DNA from: Streptomyces sp. CB01201
GTDB lineage: Bacteria > Actinomycetota > Actinomycetes > Streptomycetales > Streptomycetaceae
Length of the DNA stretch: 64,000 nt
NCBI RefSeq assembly: GCF_002803085.1
Contig: NZ_NNBJ01000028.1
Coordinates: 1-64,000, forward strand
Direction of reading: 5' to 3'
The notes under the pieces are model-generated. The model worked only from the letters and a program-made list of their open reading frames with translations, ran no database searches and was not told the DNA's origin. A program made the translations under genes and the position numbers. Positions 25,634 to 37,284 of this stretch are shown here, piece after piece. The stretch's first letter is position 1, and every line of letters begins with the position of its first letter.

Positions 25634-26491
25634 GTGCACCCGCTGGAAACCCGGCAGCCGGCCACGTCGGCGACGCCGCTGCCCGCCGTTACCTCCGCTT
25701 CCGCTTCCGCTTCCGCTGCCGTCGCTGCCGCTTCCGGCTCCGCGCTGGACGCGATTCCGCCCCAGCGGCCCTGGCCAGAGCCGGAGCCCGCCGAGCCGTC
25801 GCTTTCCGCCGCGGGGGCGACAGTCGGCCCCGGACCGGAGCCGGTGGCCGGAGCCGGTACGCGGGGCGGTCTCGCTCGTGTCCGGGGGCGGCTCCCCTCG
25901 CCCGCCTCGTACCCCTTCGCCTTCGGCTACGCGGTCCTGCTCCTGGTGACCTCGCTCTACAGCGAGTACGGCGATCCGCACACCGTGAGCGCGCTGCTGC
26001 GCGGATCGAGCACCGATGTGGCCCATCTGTCCACGGCCCCGGTCCTGGCGATCTTCGCGAGCGCACTGTGGATAGCGGGCGGCATCGCCTCCCCGTACGC
26101 GATGGTGTTCATCTTCGTCCTGGCCACGCTTGAGCGCCGCATCGGCGGCTGGCGCACGGCCGGTGTCTTTCTGCTCGGCCATGTCGTGGCGACCCTGGCC
26201 ACCGAGCTTCCGGTCGCCGTCTCGGTCCTGGCCGGCCACCTTCCCGCCAGCTCGCTGCACCGCCTGGACTACGGCATCAGCTTCGGCCTGATGGCCACGG
26301 TCGGCGCCCTCGCGGGCCTGCTCGCCCCGCTGCTGCGCTGGGCAGCCCTGGCCGTGGTCGGCGCCCTGCTCGTCCAGGACCTCCTGGAGATGGTGGAACC
26401 GCTGGCGGCCTGGGGCCACCCGGTGGCCCTCCTGGCCGGCATCGCCTGCTGGCCGGCCGTACGGCGGGTGCGGCTCACCCCGAAGGGCTGA
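25634..26491 (+). CDS. Rhomboid-like membrane protein
   Basis: The product is 285 residues from GTG 25634; a weak ribosome-binding site makes the start uncertain. Residues 1-85 are low-complexity (Ser/Ala then Pro/Glu). About six membrane helices follow (residues 92-280). GISFGL in a late helix and WGHPVALLAG in the last helix could correspond to the catalytic serine (GxS) and histidine of rhomboid proteases, but both motifs are divergent, so activity is uncertain. Its stop overlaps the convergent DUF3626 gene by 17 bases. Confidence 0.7.
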   Translation: MHPLETRQPATSATPLPAVTSASASASAAVAAASGSALDAIPPQRPWPEPEPAEPSLSAAGATVGPGPEPVAGAGTRGGLARVRGRLPSPASYPFAFGYAVLLLVTSLYSEYGDPHTVSALLRGSSTDVAHLSTAPVLAIFASALWIAGGIASPYAMVFIFVLATLERRIGGWRTAGVFLLGHVVATLATELPVAVSVLAGHLPASSLHRLDYGISFGLMATVGALAGLLAPLLRWAALAVVGALLVQDLLEMVEPLAAWGHPVALLAGIACWPAVRRVRLTPKG

Positions 26492-27503
26492 CTCCGGCCC
26501 GGTCCGCAGCCCTCGCTTCCGCCCGCTCGTCGGCCCGCCCGAACCGGGCCAGTACGTGCCACAGCTGCTTCACGTACTGGAGCACCTCCTCCCCGCTGCC
26601 GAACTCGGCCCACGCCTGCGGCTCCCGTGCGACGGACGCGGCGGCGCGGCCCAGCGTCTCGGCGCTCAGCAGGCCGTCGGCCGCGTAGGCGCGCACGACC
26701 CGAGCGGCCAGTGGAACCATCACGGGGCCCCGGAACGCGGCGTCCACCTCGTGCGGCGCGAGCACGAACCCGGCGTGCCACTCGATCGGCACCCCGGTCG
26801 AGGCGAGCAGCCGGGCGGTCGCGGTGCCCCGGAACGACGGGTCGAGCACGAGTGCCTCCGCGTCCCGGGTGAGGACGACCGGGCCGTGCACCTGGGCCTC
26901 GACATACCCGTCCAGGACTCGCCCGTGCACGCCGGAAGGCACCCCGAGCACATCGGTCCCGTCCTCCGCGAGTGCCGCCAGAACGCACCCGAAGGCGTCG
27001 GCGGTCCCCACGTCCTTCGGCCCCAGATGGCTGTCGCCGTGGCAGAACGTGGCCCGCCGGTTCACCTCGGGGCGCAGCCGCACATGGCAGGAGCCGAAGC
27101 GCGGCGCGGCGCCGTCCGCGTGGCCGTGCAGATTGAGCGCCCCGTACTTGGCCCGCTCCTCGGGCCGTACGCCGTCGGCGTGGTAGGCGCCGCCGAACAG
27201 ATCCCGCTCCCACTCGTCCCGGGCTCCGCCGGGGAAGGCGGTGCGCCCGCCGTTGGACAGGCCCGTCTCGTACTGGCTCCGGTAGACCGCGTCCACCGCC
27301 AGTGCCTCGGCGACCGTGCGCCCGTCGGTGGGGCGCGGCCGGTCCGGGTGGAAGTTGAGGGAGATGCGCGCCCGGTCCATGACGTGGGACGTGAGTGCCT
27401 GCGCGTCCACGCCGCCGAGCCGGCCCGTGGCCTGGCGGTCGGCCGACCGTGCGAGGGTGCGGACGTGGGCGAGCGCGGCGCTCTGTGCGGGGGTGAGCCT
27501 CAT
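26475..27503 (-). CDS. DUF3626-family protein
   Basis: The product is 342 residues. The segments ARISLNFHPDR, YRSQYETGLSNG and FGSCHVRLRPEV with FCHGDSHLGP are characteristic of DUF3626. The conserved NFHPDR, SCH and HGDSH histidines suggest a metal-dependent or hydrolase-like site, but no activity is known to me. It is preceded by the GNAT gene on the same strand 56 bases away and may be co-transcribed with it. Confidence 0.82.
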   Translation of the reverse strand: MRLTPAQSAALAHVRTLARSADRQATGRLGGVDAQALTSHVMDRARISLNFHPDRPRPTDGRTVAEALAVDAVYRSQYETGLSNGGRTAFPGGARDEWERDLFGGAYHADGVRPEERAKYGALNLHGHADGAAPRFGSCHVRLRPEVNRRATFCHGDSHLGPKDVGTADAFGCVLAALAEDGTDVLGVPSGVHGRVLDGYVEAQVHGPVVLTRDAEALVLDPSFRGTATARLLASTGVPIEWHAGFVLAPHEVDAAFRGPVMVPLAARVVRAYAADGLLSAETLGRAAASVAREPQAWAEFGSGEEVLQYVKQLWHVLARFGRADERAEARAADRAGVSPSG

Positions 27504-27559
27504 ACGGGCCGAATGTAGGCGTGCGGCCCGCTCGCCCGCCCCGGGTTTTTCGGCGGCGG

Positions 27560-28270
27560 TCAGCTTGCCGCCGGCTTGAGGACCAGGCTCGCCATGGGGG
27601 AGCGGGTCGTCCAGCCGAGGGAGGTGTAGAGGGCGCGGCCCTCGGGGGTGCCCACCAGGATTCCGGTGCGGGCGCCCGCCTCGTGGGCGGTGTTCTGAAG
27701 GGTGCGCATCACCAGGCTGCCCAGGCCCCGGCGCTGGTGGTCGCCCGCGGTCTCGATCTGGTCGGCGACGGCGGTCCGGCCGGTCGGCGCGATCTGGCCG
27801 CGGGCGGCGAAGTGGCCATCGGCGGTGCGGACGAGGACGCGGGTCACGCCGCCCCGGGTCCACGAGGTGAGGGTGTAGCCGGCCGGCACCTCGGGACGTT
27901 CGGCGGCGAGCGCGACCGTCATCAGGTAGCCGGGCTTGTCCGACTCCCAGCCGGCGCCGAGCCAGGGCCGCACGGTGTCGTCGTCCGCGAACAGCTTCAG
28001 CCAGGTCCCGGGCGCGCTCGTGGCGGCCACGAGCGCGCGGACGTCCGCCTCGGTGGGGTCGGGCAGTACGTGCCGGGACACGTGGTGGGCCTGTCCGGCG
28101 TCGATCGTCCAGCCCCAGGGCCGGTCCATCGGGTCGGAGGTGCCGCGCGACACGACCCAGCCGTCGACCCACGCCCGTACGAGGGTGGCCGTCCCGGCCG
28201 GGTCCTCCGTGGCCACCTCGGTCGCTGCTGTTGCTGCCGTCGTCGCCGTTGTGGTCGCTCGCGCTGTCAT
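27560..28270 (-). CDS. GNAT-family N-acetyltransferase
   Basis: The product is 236 residues. The first 20 are a Thr/Ala-rich tract that is probably disordered. The acetyl-CoA-binding motif A is DHQRRGLGSLVMRTLQNTAH, followed by GILVGTPEGRALYTSLGW, typical of the C-terminal half of the GNAT fold. The substrate is unknown. It lies divergent from lon with a 190-base promoter region containing several dyads. Confidence 0.85.
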   Translation of the reverse strand: MTARATTTATTAATAATEVATEDPAGTATLVRAWVDGWVVSRGTSDPMDRPWGWTIDAGQAHHVSRHVLPDPTEADVRALVAATSAPGTWLKLFADDDTVRPWLGAGWESDKPGYLMTVALAAERPEVPAGYTLTSWTRGGVTRVLVRTADGHFAARGQIAPTGRTAVADQIETAGDHQRRGLGSLVMRTLQNTAHEAGARTGILVGTPEGRALYTSLGWTTRSPMASLVLKPAAS

Positions 28271-28391
28271 GTCCGCCCCCGCTGGTAATAGGTGAAATGG
28301 CTAACGGAACCTTACAAGTGGAGGTCGGTGTTTGTCCCCCGCTCCTGCTCACGAGGGTGGACGCAGATGATCGCTCAGAGCGAACACGGCT

Positions 28392-28438
28392 CGGGGAACA
28401 TTCCCCGACTCACATGCATTGAGTCGGCATAGCTCAAC
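28392..28438. promoter_or_regulatory. HspR-type HAIR operator and overlapping dyads before lon
   Basis: ATTGAGT-N7-GCTCAAC (28418-28438) matches the HAIR consensus CTTGAGT-N7-ACTCAAG in spacing and in the TTGAG/CTCAA cores. HspR is known to control lon in Streptomyces. Two more dyads are interlocked with it: CGGGGAA-CA-TTCCCCG (28392-28407) and CCGACTCA-N7-TGAGTCGG (28405-28427), the latter sharing the left HAIR half-site. The cluster ends 22 bases before the lon start. Confidence 0.72.
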
Positions 28439-28459
28439 TTGACTGCCGAAGGGGAGATC

Positions 28460-30864
<2,405 letters not shown>

Positions 30865-30874
<10 letters not shown>

Positions 30875-30942
30875 GACACCGGGGCCGGGGGTTACCGCCC
30901 CGGCCGCGTGAGACACCGGGGCCGGGGGTTACCGCCCCGGCC
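30865..30942. repeat. 37-bp tandem duplication covering the lon stop and terminator
   Basis: The 37 bases at 30865-30901 (beginning GGCCGCGTGAGACACC) are repeated exactly at 30902-30938. Each copy contains the stem GGCCGGGG-GTTACCG-CCCCGGCC, so the terminator hairpin is doubled. The lon TGA is in copy one; copy two is noncoding and reaches the convergent protease stop. Confidence 0.9.
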
Positions 30943-30946
30943 CCGG

Positions 30947-31750
30947 CTACGCCTGGGTGGCCCGCTCGTACACCGAGCGGGCCTTCGCGTCGAACAGGGC
31001 CGCCGTCGACTCGACGTCCGTGTCGCCGCCGCTCAGTACGCCGATGATCCGGCCGAGCCGGTCCGGGTCCCGGTAGTCGATCAGCCAGGGGCTGCCGCTG
31101 GTGCCGACCCAGAACCCGCCGCACTCCATGCGCATCATGGCGGGCTCGTCCGGGTCCTGGCGTACGTCGGTGGTGCACATGACCGGCCGGTTGTCGGGGT
31201 TGTGGTCCGGGTCCGGGTAGCCGACGACGGTCGCGCGCTGGTCGGGGCCCGCGCCCCACTCGGGCGTCGAGGCGCCGACCACGCTCTGTACGTTGCGGCC
31301 GTGCGCGTCCGGCTCCAGCGTGAGGAAGGCGTAGTCCGCCGCGTCCTCGTGGTCCGCGGTCCACCGGTCGTCGACCTGCACCGCCCGCACCTTCCACTTC
31401 CCGTACGGGAACGTCCCCGGGGCCGCCCCGGAGAAGCCCGGCGCGAACTCCAGGGTGTCCAGCGGAAGCCCGGTCGCGCAGTGCGCGGCGGTGGCGACGA
31501 CGTTGCCGTGCGGGCTGGCCACCACGCTGGCGGTGCAGGCGTGCTCGTCGCCGTTGACGAGGACGCCGACCGACGAGACCTTCCCGGCCGGCACCGCGCT
31601 GCTCTGGGTACCCGGCGGCGGGGCCGCGGCCTCGCCCGGGGGCCGCTCGGACTGCGGCGAGGGCGCCGCGGACCAGCCGCAGTCCGCGCCACCGGCCGTG
31701 ACGACCGCGATCAGGGCAACCGCCCGGCACACCGCTCCCACCTTGCGCAT
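30947..31750 (-). CDS. Secreted trypsin-like serine protease
   Basis: The product is 267 residues with an N-terminal signal peptide (VGAVCRAVALIAVVTAGGA) and a Pro-rich spacer. The chymotrypsin/V8 triad is visible: His in VVATAAHC, Asp in DAADYAFL and Ser in VGTSGSPWLI. Several cysteines suit an extracellular enzyme. It probably cleaves extracellular or envelope proteins. ATG 31750 and ATG 31759 are both possible; the former is used. It converges with lon across the duplicated hairpin. Confidence 0.87.
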   Translation of the reverse strand: MRKVGAVCRAVALIAVVTAGGADCGWSAAPSPQSERPPGEAAAPPPGTQSSAVPAGKVSSVGVLVNGDEHACTASVVASPHGNVVATAAHCATGLPLDTLEFAPGFSGAAPGTFPYGKWKVRAVQVDDRWTADHEDAADYAFLTLEPDAHGRNVQSVVGASTPEWGAGPDQRATVVGYPDPDHNPDNRPVMCTTDVRQDPDEPAMMRMECGGFWVGTSGSPWLIDYRDPDRLGRIIGVLSGGDTDVESTAALFDAKARSVYERATQA

Positions 31751-31875
31751 GCCCCCCATCCTTACGCATGCCGCGCTCAGGACGGGGTCACGTGTGCGAC
31801 GGGTGCTCCGTACGGGGAGGCGAAGGCCCCCGGCCACGCAGTGCCGGGGGCCCGCTCGGGTGTGCGTGGGCGCCG

Positions 31876-32709
31876 TCAGCCGTTGGCGAGCGCCTGGAGG
31901 CGGTCGTACGCCCCGTTGAACCGGGAGTGGTCGCCGACGGTCGGGCCCGAGGAGGTGTACTGCCACATCGTCTGGAAGCCCCAGCCGGCCGGCAGGGTGC
32001 CGGGGTCGGTGTTGTAGCGGGCGATCCAGAGCGGGTTGCTCGCGCCGAAGGCGGCCGAGTTGCCGGTGCACTGGGTCCACCAGCTGGTCGCGGTGTAGAT
32101 CACCGCGTCCCGCCCGGTACGGGCCCGGTACTGGTCGAGGAAGTCGCCGATCCAGCCGACCATGCCGGCCGCCGACTTGCCGTAGCAGGCCGCGCCGTAC
32201 GGGTTCCACTCGATGTCGAGCGCGCCCGGCAGGGTCCGGCCGTCGCGCGACCAGCCGCCGCCGTGGTCCACGAAGTAGTCGGCCTGGGCGGCGCCGCTCG
32301 TCGTGTCGGGGGTGGCGAAGTGGTACGCGCCGCGGATCATGCCGACGCTGTACGAGCCGTTGTACTGCTGGGCGAAGTTGGGGTTGGTGTAGTACGTGCC
32401 CTCGGTGGCCTTGACGTAGGCCCACTTCACCCCGCTGTTCCACAGGGTCGACCAGGCGACGTTGCCGTTGTGGCTGCTGGTGTCGACCCCCTCGGTCTGC
32501 GCGGTCTGTACGGCGCGGACGTCACGGGGCAGCCCGCCCACCCCGTCGTGCTTGGCCACGCCCATACCCAGGGTCGCGGAGCCGCGCGCGGGGATGTCGG
32601 CGGCGCTGGAGGTGCCGGTGAAACCGAGGACGAGGGCGAGGGAGGAGAGGAGGATCCCGGCCGCGGCGAGGGGACCGCGGCGGGCCGTTCCGGATCTGTG
32701 CACGGGCAT
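31876..32709 (-). CDS. Secreted GH25 lysozyme (N,O-diacetylmuramidase type)
   Basis: The product is 277 residues. A signal peptide (residues 1-37, ending TSSAA) is followed by a GH25 barrel: GVDTSSHNGNVAW with the conserved Asp, WAYVKATEGTYYTN, GMIRGAYHFA, and the catalytic Asp/Glu pair in LDIEWNP. It hydrolyses peptidoglycan between MurNAc and GlcNAc outside the cell, as does Streptomyces cellosyl. GGAGG lies 6 bases before ATG 32709. It is in the same direction as the protease gene but separated by 125 bases. Confidence 0.93.
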   Translation of the reverse strand: MPVHRSGTARRGPLAAAGILLSSLALVLGFTGTSSAADIPARGSATLGMGVAKHDGVGGLPRDVRAVQTAQTEGVDTSSHNGNVAWSTLWNSGVKWAYVKATEGTYYTNPNFAQQYNGSYSVGMIRGAYHFATPDTTSGAAQADYFVDHGGGWSRDGRTLPGALDIEWNPYGAACYGKSAAGMVGWIGDFLDQYRARTGRDAVIYTATSWWTQCTGNSAAFGASNPLWIARYNTDPGTLPAGWGFQTMWQYTSSGPTVGDHSRFNGAYDRLQALANG

Positions 32710-33003
32710 TGCGTGCCTCCGAAAGGCGGTGTGGGGGTGGGGAGATGACGTCCTGGTCGACATGGCGGCGACGTCTCGCTGTGGACATGTCAGGGATGTC
32801 AGGGATGACGCTACGCACGTAGACCGTTGGCGGGAAAGGGGCTCCAGGCTATGCCGTTGGTTCAGACCTGTGGTGGTGGCGACACGCTGCGGGAACGGCG
32901 TGGCCCGGCGGAAACTTTCAGCCGCGGCCGCTCCCGGCGCCATCCGGGATGCCGGGCACACAGCCCGCTGGGAAATACTGTGCCGTCACGACACACCTAG
33001 GGC

Positions 33004-33456
33004 ATGGGAGCCGATGTGCACGGTCCGGACCAGGAGTTCCTCGCGCTCGAACGCGAGCTGGCCGTCTTCCTGCGGCGGGCCAGGGCCTCGTCCGGCGAGA
33101 TGGCCCGCGAGGTGCACCCCGATCTCGAACCGGCGGCGTACGGCCTGCTGGTGCGCCTCGACGAGGCCGGCCCGCAGCGGGCCACCGAACTCGCCGGGTA
33201 CTTCGGCGTGGGCAAGGCGACGATGAGCCGCCAGCTGCACGCCCTGGAGGATCTCGGCCTGGTCGCCCGCGAACCCGACCCGGCGGACGGGCGCGCCTCC
33301 CTGGTCCGCATCACCCCCGAGGGCACGGCACGGTTCGGCCGGGTCCGCGACGCCCGCCGCGAGAGCTATGTGCGCCGGCTGGCAAACTGGGACCGCCTGG
33401 AAATCTCCGAACTGGCCCGCCTGCTGCACCAGCTGAACGCGGCGGCGGAGAGCTAG
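33004..33456 (+). CDS. MarR-family transcriptional regulator
   Basis: The product is 150 residues with a winged helix (RATELAGYFGVGKATMSRQL, then LGLVAREPDPADGRASLV) and flanking dimerisation helices. DPADGRAS is the wing hallmark of MarR proteins. The target and ligand are unknown; the neighbours do not form an obvious operon. ATG 33004 is used; GTG 33016 is an in-frame alternative. Confidence 0.88.
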   Translation: MGADVHGPDQEFLALERELAVFLRRARASSGEMAREVHPDLEPAAYGLLVRLDEAGPQRATELAGYFGVGKATMSRQLHALEDLGLVAREPDPADGRASLVRITPEGTARFGRVRDARRESYVRRLANWDRLEISELARLLHQLNAAAES

Positions 33457-33497
33457 GGCGGGGCGCGGGCGAACCTCGGGGCCGCGCCCGGCGGGGT

Positions 33498-34283
33498 CTA
33501 GAACCCCACCGCCACCACCGTCGCGTCGTCGTGCCGCTTGCTCCGCCCCAGGAACGCCCGCGCCACGTCCCCCGCCTCCAACTCCCGCACCCGCTCGACC
33601 AGTCCGTCCGGGCCCGCCTTGCGGACCAGCGCCGCGCAGTCGGCCCACGAGCCCTCGCGGAACTTCTCGACCCAGCGGGTCGCCCCGTCCGTCAGGGCGA
33701 GCACGGAACGCACGGAGGCGAGCGGCTCGCGGCCGGTGACCGCGCGGGCCGCCACCGACGGGTCCGCGGCCGCCGTGAAGAACCCGCCCTCCCTGTTGCG
33801 GACCGTCGCGTCCGCGACCGCGTCGCTGACCAGCAACTCCCGCGGCACCCGGTCGAGCCGGTCGTCCAGGACCGCCCGCACCGAGCCGTCGGCCGATTCG
33901 ACGAGCAGCGCCGAGTCCGACAGGACGAGGTACTCCAGGTCCACCGCGTCCCACCGCGCGAGCACCACGGTTGCCTGAGGCGTACGCGGGTGAGAAAGGT
34001 CACAGGTGTCGCGATGGGCGTCCGCGGTGCGCCGGATGGATTCCGCCAGGATCTCGGCCAGCGTCATATCCCGCCGCGAAGCCGACAGTTCGGTCAGTGC
34101 GCCGCCGAGCCGGGCGGTGAACCACGGCACGTCGTGCACACAGTCGCCGTTGCCGGGCAGCGGGGTCACGCCGTCCAGGACGACGAGCAGCCCGCCCAAG
34201 CCCGAAGCGGGCAGTGCGGTGGCCGCCCAGTCCTCGTTGGGGCGGGCGGGGTCTCCGGGCACGGTGGTCAGCTGGATGCGCAT
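33498..34283 (-). CDS. PP2C-like protein phosphatase
   Basis: The product is 261 residues from ATG 34283. NEDWAATALPASG, LVVLDGVTPLP and LSDSALLV follow the order of PP2C motifs, with the metal-binding Asp in VVLDGV and a late KRHDDATVVAV. Several canonical residues differ (DGV in place of DGM/DGH), so it belongs to the divergent actinobacterial subgroup. It probably dephosphorylates Ser/Thr in the cytoplasm. No kinase is adjacent. Confidence 0.75.
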   Translation of the reverse strand: MRIQLTTVPGDPARPNEDWAATALPASGLGGLLVVLDGVTPLPGNGDCVHDVPWFTARLGGALTELSASRRDMTLAEILAESIRRTADAHRDTCDLSHPRTPQATVVLARWDAVDLEYLVLSDSALLVESADGSVRAVLDDRLDRVPRELLVSDAVADATVRNREGGFFTAAADPSVAARAVTGREPLASVRSVLALTDGATRWVEKFREGSWADCAALVRKAGPDGLVERVRELEAGDVARAFLGRSKRHDDATVVAVGF

Positions 34284-34620
34284 GCCGGCCAGTCTGCACG
34301 AGCCCTCCACGGTGCCTCCATGGCATCGGCAGCGGCGCCGGACGCCCCGTCAAGTGGCTCCGGACGACGGCCGAACCGCATGATCCCGGGAGGAATCCGC
34401 CACTCCGCCGAGCTGTGGGCGGGCATCCTGCCAAAGGCCGCGCGGAAGTTCCAACCGGCGCCACGGCGGGCCGGGGCCGGGCGTTCCGGGGAAGTTGATG
34501 GTCAACTCCGAAGTGATGTTCACTCGTTCAGGTGGCCGAGCAGTGACTACTCGTCATGACCAGTCGTCACCTTGGCTTCCTTGGTGGACTGGCAAACACG
34601 AGTGAAGATTGAGAGCACCG
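34284..34620. other. Upstream region of the conservon
   Basis: About 340 bases with no convincing gene. AGTTGA-TGG-TCAACT (34493-34507) is a perfect 15-base dyad about 115 bases before cvnA, in the AT-richer part of the region, and is a candidate operator or promoter element. Confidence 0.4.
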
Positions 34621-37284
34621 GTGCAGAACAAGCGGCCTCGGGGCAGCGACGGCACACGCGCACAACGCACCGCTCGGGTGCGGAGCCGCCTGGTCGTCTC
34701 CGTCGCCGTTGTCTCCCTCACCGTGCTCGGAGCCGGTGCGCCCACCCTCTTCGCGGCCTCCGGGGACCTCAAGGACTCCCAGCACCTGGTCACCCTCGCG
34801 CAGCTGGACCAGCAGGCGATCAGCCTCGCCCACGCGCTCGGTGACGAACGAGACGGCGTCACGCAGTACGTCGCCGCCGGCCGGCCCAGCGGCAAGGATG
34901 CGGCCCTCAAGGAGCCCGCCGCCCGCGTCGACCGGCAGATCGACGAACTGCGCGCCACCGCCCCCGCGGGCCTCGCGCGCGATCTCGCCACCGTGTCGGC
35001 CCTGCGCCGCACCGCGCTCACCGGCAAGGGCACGGCCCTGGAGGCGCAGAAGTCGTACACCGACGTGATCGCCACGCTGCTCGACGTGGCCGACGAGCTC
35101 GCCGACCGCACACCGCCGCGCGCCGCCGAGGCGACCCGCGCGCCCGGGGCGCTGGGGCGGGCGGTGGAACAGGCCTCGGCCACCCGGGGGCTGCTGCTCG
35201 GCGCGCTCTCGGTGCCGGCCGGCTCGACCTCCCGCGTGTTCGACCCCGTCAGCGGCAAGTACGTGTCGAAGGAGAACGACGGGGACGCGGCCCGCACCCG
35301 GGACGCGCTCAGCGGCGCCGCGCAGCAGGCCCATGTGCGCGAGCAGTCCGCGCTCGCCGACTTCGACCAGGCCGCCGCCGCGGACGCCCGCGACCGGTTC
35401 GCCAGCACCGTCACCGGGCCCGAGGTGGCGGCCGCCGACGGCTTCCTCACCCGGCTCACCGACCAGCCCCAGCTCAGCGCCTCCGAGCGCAAGTCCGACC
35501 CGGACGCGGTGGGCGCGGCCCTCTCCGCGCGGATCGACCGGATGCGCGGCGCCGAAGCCGCGCTCGCCACCGCACAGGTCAAGAAGTTCGAGCAGCTGCG
35601 CGACGACGACGTCAGCGCCCTGGAGATCCGGATCGGGCTCATCGGCGCGCTGCTGCTGCTCGCCATCGGCATCTCGGCCGCGACCGCCCGCAGTCTGACC
35701 CGTCCGCTCGCCGTGCTACGGCGCGGCTCGGCCCGGCTCGCGGAGGCGCCCGAGACCGAGGAGCCGGTGCGCTTCACCGGCCGCAACGACGAGTTCGCCC
35801 AGGTCGTACGGTCGCTCAACGAGCTGCACGCCAAGTTCGTCGAGCAGCACTCCCGGGTCGCCGAACTGGATCAGGGCCTCGGCAAGCAGCGCGGCCGGCT
35901 CGCCCGCCTGGCCGCCGAGAAGGACGAACTCCGCGGTCGGGTGCAGGAGTTGACGAACCAGCTGGAGCGCGCGGAGGGCACGGTCAAGCATGCCTTCGTC
36001 AACCTGGGCCTGCGCAGCCTCGGTCTGATCGAACGTCAGCTGACCGTCATCGAGGGCCTGGAGGAGCGCGAGCAAGACCCGGACCAGCTCGGCGTCCTGT
36101 TCAAGCTCGACCATCTGGCCACCGTCATCCGGCGCCACGGCGAGAACCTCCTGGTCCTGGCCGGCACCGAGCACCACCACAACCACCCGGGCCCGGTGCC
36201 GCTGGTCGATGTGATGCGGGCCGCGGTGAGCGAGATCGAGCGGTACGAGCGGGTCGTCATCCAGGCGCTGCCGCCGCACGCCCAGGTCGCGGGCTTCGCC
36301 GCCGACGACCTGAGCCATCTGGTCGCCGAGCTCCTGGAGAACGCCACCTCCTTCTCGCCGCCCGAGGTCCAAGTGCAGCTCTCGGGATGGCAGTTGGAGA
36401 ACGGCGAGATCATGCTTTCGGTCCAGGACGAGGGCATCGGCGTGCCCCCCGAGCGCCGCGCCGAACTGAACCGCCGGCTCGCCGACCCCGCCTCCTACGA
36501 ACCCGGCGAGCCCGGCACCGAGGCGGGCGGCCTCGGGCTGCACGTCTCGGCCCTGCTCGCCCACCGGCACGGCGTACGCATCGAGCTGCGCGAACAGAAG
36601 CAGGGCGGTGTCGCCGCGGTCGTGGTGCTGCCCGGGGCGATCCTGCCGACCACCCCGGCGGTGGATGCCCCGCATCTGGTGCCTTCGCCGGGCGAGGCGC
36701 CGCGCTTCACGCTGCCGGGCGCGCTCGCCGAGGCCAACTCCAATGTGCTGCCGGAGCGCACGGAACGCTCGGGCGAGGTCCTCAGGCCCACCGCCCCCGA
36801 GCCCGCAGAGCCGACCGAGCCCGTCGCGGACGCCGAGCCCGTCGCCAACGCCGAACACGCCCTGGACCAGCCCACCTTCGAGATGCGGCTGCCCGAGCCC
36901 CGGCCCGAAGCCCCCGGTCCCGAGCACACCCCTTCGCGGCCCGCGCCCATGCCGGAGGCCGCCCCCGAGCCCGCCCCCGTCGCCGCCCCCGAGCCCGTGC
37001 CCAACCCGGAGGCCGAGCCCGACCCGGCCCCCGAGGGCCCTCAGCGGCTGACGGACAAGGGCCTGCCCAAGCGGACCCCCAAGGTCGTGCAGGCCGGCGT
37101 GGGCGGGGTACAGGAGCGCAAGGGAGGCACCGACGCGGCGGAGGCACTGCGCCGCAGGCTCGGCGGATTCCAGAAGGGCGCGACCGAGGGCCGGCGCGAT
37201 GTGGCGGCGGAACTCGAAGAGACCGAACAGCAGGCAGACACGGACACGGACACGGGGGAGACAGTCGAGGAGGTACGCAGATGA
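34621..37284 (+). CDS. cvnA: Conservon sensor kinase-like protein CvnA
   Basis: The product is about 887 residues from GTG 34621. A membrane helix at residues 23-45 is followed by an extracellular nitrate/sulfonate-sensor-like helical domain (about 50-325), a second membrane helix (IGLIGALLLLAIGISAATAR), a HAMP region, a coiled coil and a HATPase domain (LVAELLENATSFSPPEV, SVQDEGIGVPP, AGGLGLHVSALL). No typical H box is visible, as usual in CvnA. A Pro/Glu-rich tail of about 200 residues follows. It acts as the membrane platform for CvnB-D, comparable in layout to a receptor with a G protein. Its stop overlaps cvnB as ATGA. Confidence 0.92.
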   Translation: MQNKRPRGSDGTRAQRTARVRSRLVVSVAVVSLTVLGAGAPTLFAASGDLKDSQHLVTLAQLDQQAISLAHALGDERDGVTQYVAAGRPSGKDAALKEPAARVDRQIDELRATAPAGLARDLATVSALRRTALTGKGTALEAQKSYTDVIATLLDVADELADRTPPRAAEATRAPGALGRAVEQASATRGLLLGALSVPAGSTSRVFDPVSGKYVSKENDGDAARTRDALSGAAQQAHVREQSALADFDQAAAADARDRFASTVTGPEVAAADGFLTRLTDQPQLSASERKSDPDAVGAALSARIDRMRGAEAALATAQVKKFEQLRDDDVSALEIRIGLIGALLLLAIGISAATARSLTRPLAVLRRGSARLAEAPETEEPVRFTGRNDEFAQVVRSLNELHAKFVEQHSRVAELDQGLGKQRGRLARLAAEKDELRGRVQELTNQLERAEGTVKHAFVNLGLRSLGLIERQLTVIEGLEEREQDPDQLGVLFKLDHLATVIRRHGENLLVLAGTEHHHNHPGPVPLVDVMRAAVSEIERYERVVIQALPPHAQVAGFAADDLSHLVAELLENATSFSPPEVQVQLSGWQLENGEIMLSVQDEGIGVPPERRAELNRRLADPASYEPGEPGTEAGGLGLHVSALLAHRHGVRIELREQKQGGVAAVVVLPGAILPTTPAVDAPHLVPSPGEAPRFTLPGALAEANSNVLPERTERSGEVLRPTAPEPAEPTEPVADAEPVANAEHALDQPTFEMRLPEPRPEAPGPEHTPSRPAPMPEAAPEPAPVAAPEPVPNPEAEPDPAPEGPQRLTDKGLPKRTPKVVQAGVGGVQERKGGTDAAEALRRRLGGFQKGATEGRRDVAAELEETEQQADTDTDTGETVEEVRR

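Noticed and set aside
32785..32806. ATGTCAGGG direct repeat near the MarR gene as an operator
   Set aside because: Two 9-base tandem copies without symmetry; MarR sites are usually inverted repeats, so this was not called.
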